7,151 nt of DNA from Thomasclavelia sp. (GTDB lineage: Bacteria; Bacillota_I; Bacilli_A; Erysipelotrichales; Erysipelotrichaceae): positions 1 to 7,151 of the forward strand of contig JAHHTG010000059.1 of NCBI GenBank assembly GCA_020024765.1. The letters are read 5' to 3'. Below are positions 6,733-7,151 of the stretch, piece after piece (within the stretch, counting starts at the first letter, position 1; every line of letters begins with the position of its first letter). The notes below the pieces were generated by a model. It made no database searches, was not told the origin of the DNA, and was given only the letters and a program-made list of their open reading frames with translations. The position numbers and the translations under genes were made by a program.

Positions 6733-7151
6733 ATGAAAGTTTTGTTATATTTCGAAAATGAGAAGATGACAGAAGTCTCGGGAATTGGTCGTGCGAGAAA
6801 ACATCAAATGATGGCGCTTGAAAGTGCTGGCGTGCCCTACACAACAAATCCTTTGGATGACTATGATATCTTACATATTAATACATATTTCTTAAATTCG
6901 AATGCGATGATTATGAAAGCACGTCATGAAGGCAAGGCAGTTATTTACCATGCCCATTCAACTGAAGAGGACTTCCGTAATTCATATGTTTTTTCGAATT
7001 TGGTTTCACCGGTTTTTAAAAAATATCTTGTGAGTTTATACGGCTTGGCGGATGAGATTATTACGCCAACAACTTATTCGAAGAAACTTCTTGAAAATTA
7101 TGGCTTAAAACAACGGATTTCAGCTATTTCAAATGGGATTGACCTAGACCG
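6733..7151 (+). CDS. GT4-like glycosyltransferase, N-terminal part (cut by window edge)
   Basis: The first 139 codons of a gene that continues past the right edge. The protein resembles family-4, GT-B fold glycosyltransferases of Bacillota that are often annotated as diacylglycerol or glycolipid glycosyltransferases. The visible part is the N-terminal Rossmann half: MKVLLYFE (1-8, first beta strand), SGIGRARKHQ (16-25, glycine-rich acceptor-side loop), DYDILHINTY (43-52), VIYHAHSTEEDFRNS (70-84), ADEIITPTTYSKKLL (106-120) and ISNGIDL (132-138), which normally marks the passage to the sugar-nucleotide-binding half. No signal peptide is seen; such enzymes work at the cytoplasmic face of the membrane. 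The start at 6733 fits the conserved first strand, although no ribosome-binding site precedes it. Donor and acceptor cannot be told from this half, and a membrane-glycolipid role is only inferred from resemblance. Confidence 0.85.
   Translation, partial: MKVLLYFENEKMTEVSGIGRARKHQMMALESAGVPYTTNPLDDYDILHINTYFLNSNAMIMKARHEGKAVIYHAHSTEEDFRNSYVFSNLVSPVFKKYLVSLYGLADEIITPTTYSKKLLENYGLKQRISAISNGIDLD

Noticed and set aside
6593..6847. Open frame of 84 codons on the minus strand
   Set aside because: It is antisense to the glycosyltransferase start and to AT-rich spacer, has no ribosome-binding site and shows no recognisable domain; the plus-strand protein in the same place has clear family motifs.
1..7151. 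CRISPR array, tRNA or rRNA genes, insertion sequences
   Set aside because: No regularly spaced direct repeats, cloverleaf sequences, transposase motifs or terminal inverted repeats were seen on either strand.

Overview
The window is AT-rich bacterial DNA with strong AGGAGG-type ribosome-binding sites and consensus-like sigma-A promoters, and it uses the standard bacterial code (Trp is TGG and no internal TGA appears). The long single-chain pyruvate:ferredoxin oxidoreductase points to an anaerobic fermenter. Together with the style of the glycosyltransferase and the VOC protein, this suggests a low-GC anaerobic member of the Bacillota, perhaps Erysipelotrichia-like. That placement is inferred from protein resemblance and has not been tested.

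Layout from left to right. Positions 1-108 hold the tail of a plus-strand transcription unit whose gene lies outside the window; a long intrinsic terminator is visible at 42-98. A bidirectional hairpin at 198-225 ends the first gene. That gene (231-2228, minus) encodes a MATE-family exporter fused to a C-terminal cytidylate-kinase-like domain. Its leader (about 2229-2360, minus) contains a purine-riboswitch aptamer of the guanine class. The 3' half of the aptamer can instead form one arm of an intrinsic terminator. The 343-base gap 2229-2571 is a divergent control region: the MATE promoter and riboswitch on the minus strand, and the nifJ promoter with an operator-like palindrome on the plus strand. 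nifJ (2572-6090, plus) encodes a complete 1172-residue pyruvate:ferredoxin (flavodoxin) oxidoreductase. A bidirectional terminator at 6101-6142 separates it from a convergent small VOC/glyoxalase-like metalloprotein gene (6152-6532, minus). After a 200-base divergent spacer, a GT4-like glycosyltransferase gene starts at 6733 and runs off the right edge.

The most interesting object is the riboswitch together with the gene it controls. The aptamer has the guanine-class hallmarks: J2/3 GUUUCUAC, L3 CCGUAAA, GG/CC kissing loops and a C at the specificity position. It also departs from the usual core in J1/2 and J3/1. The terminator and the aptamer are mutually exclusive, so ligand should switch expression on, as in the adenine-responsive pbuE efflux gene of Bacillus subtilis. 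This suggests that a purine (guanine, hypoxanthine, xanthine or a deoxyguanosine relative) induces a MATE exporter that carries a nucleotide-kinase-like domain. Such a system would be a candidate purine-efflux or purine-homeostasis module. nifJ, the VOC gene and the glycosyltransferase appear to be independent single transcription units, with no evident functional link to it.
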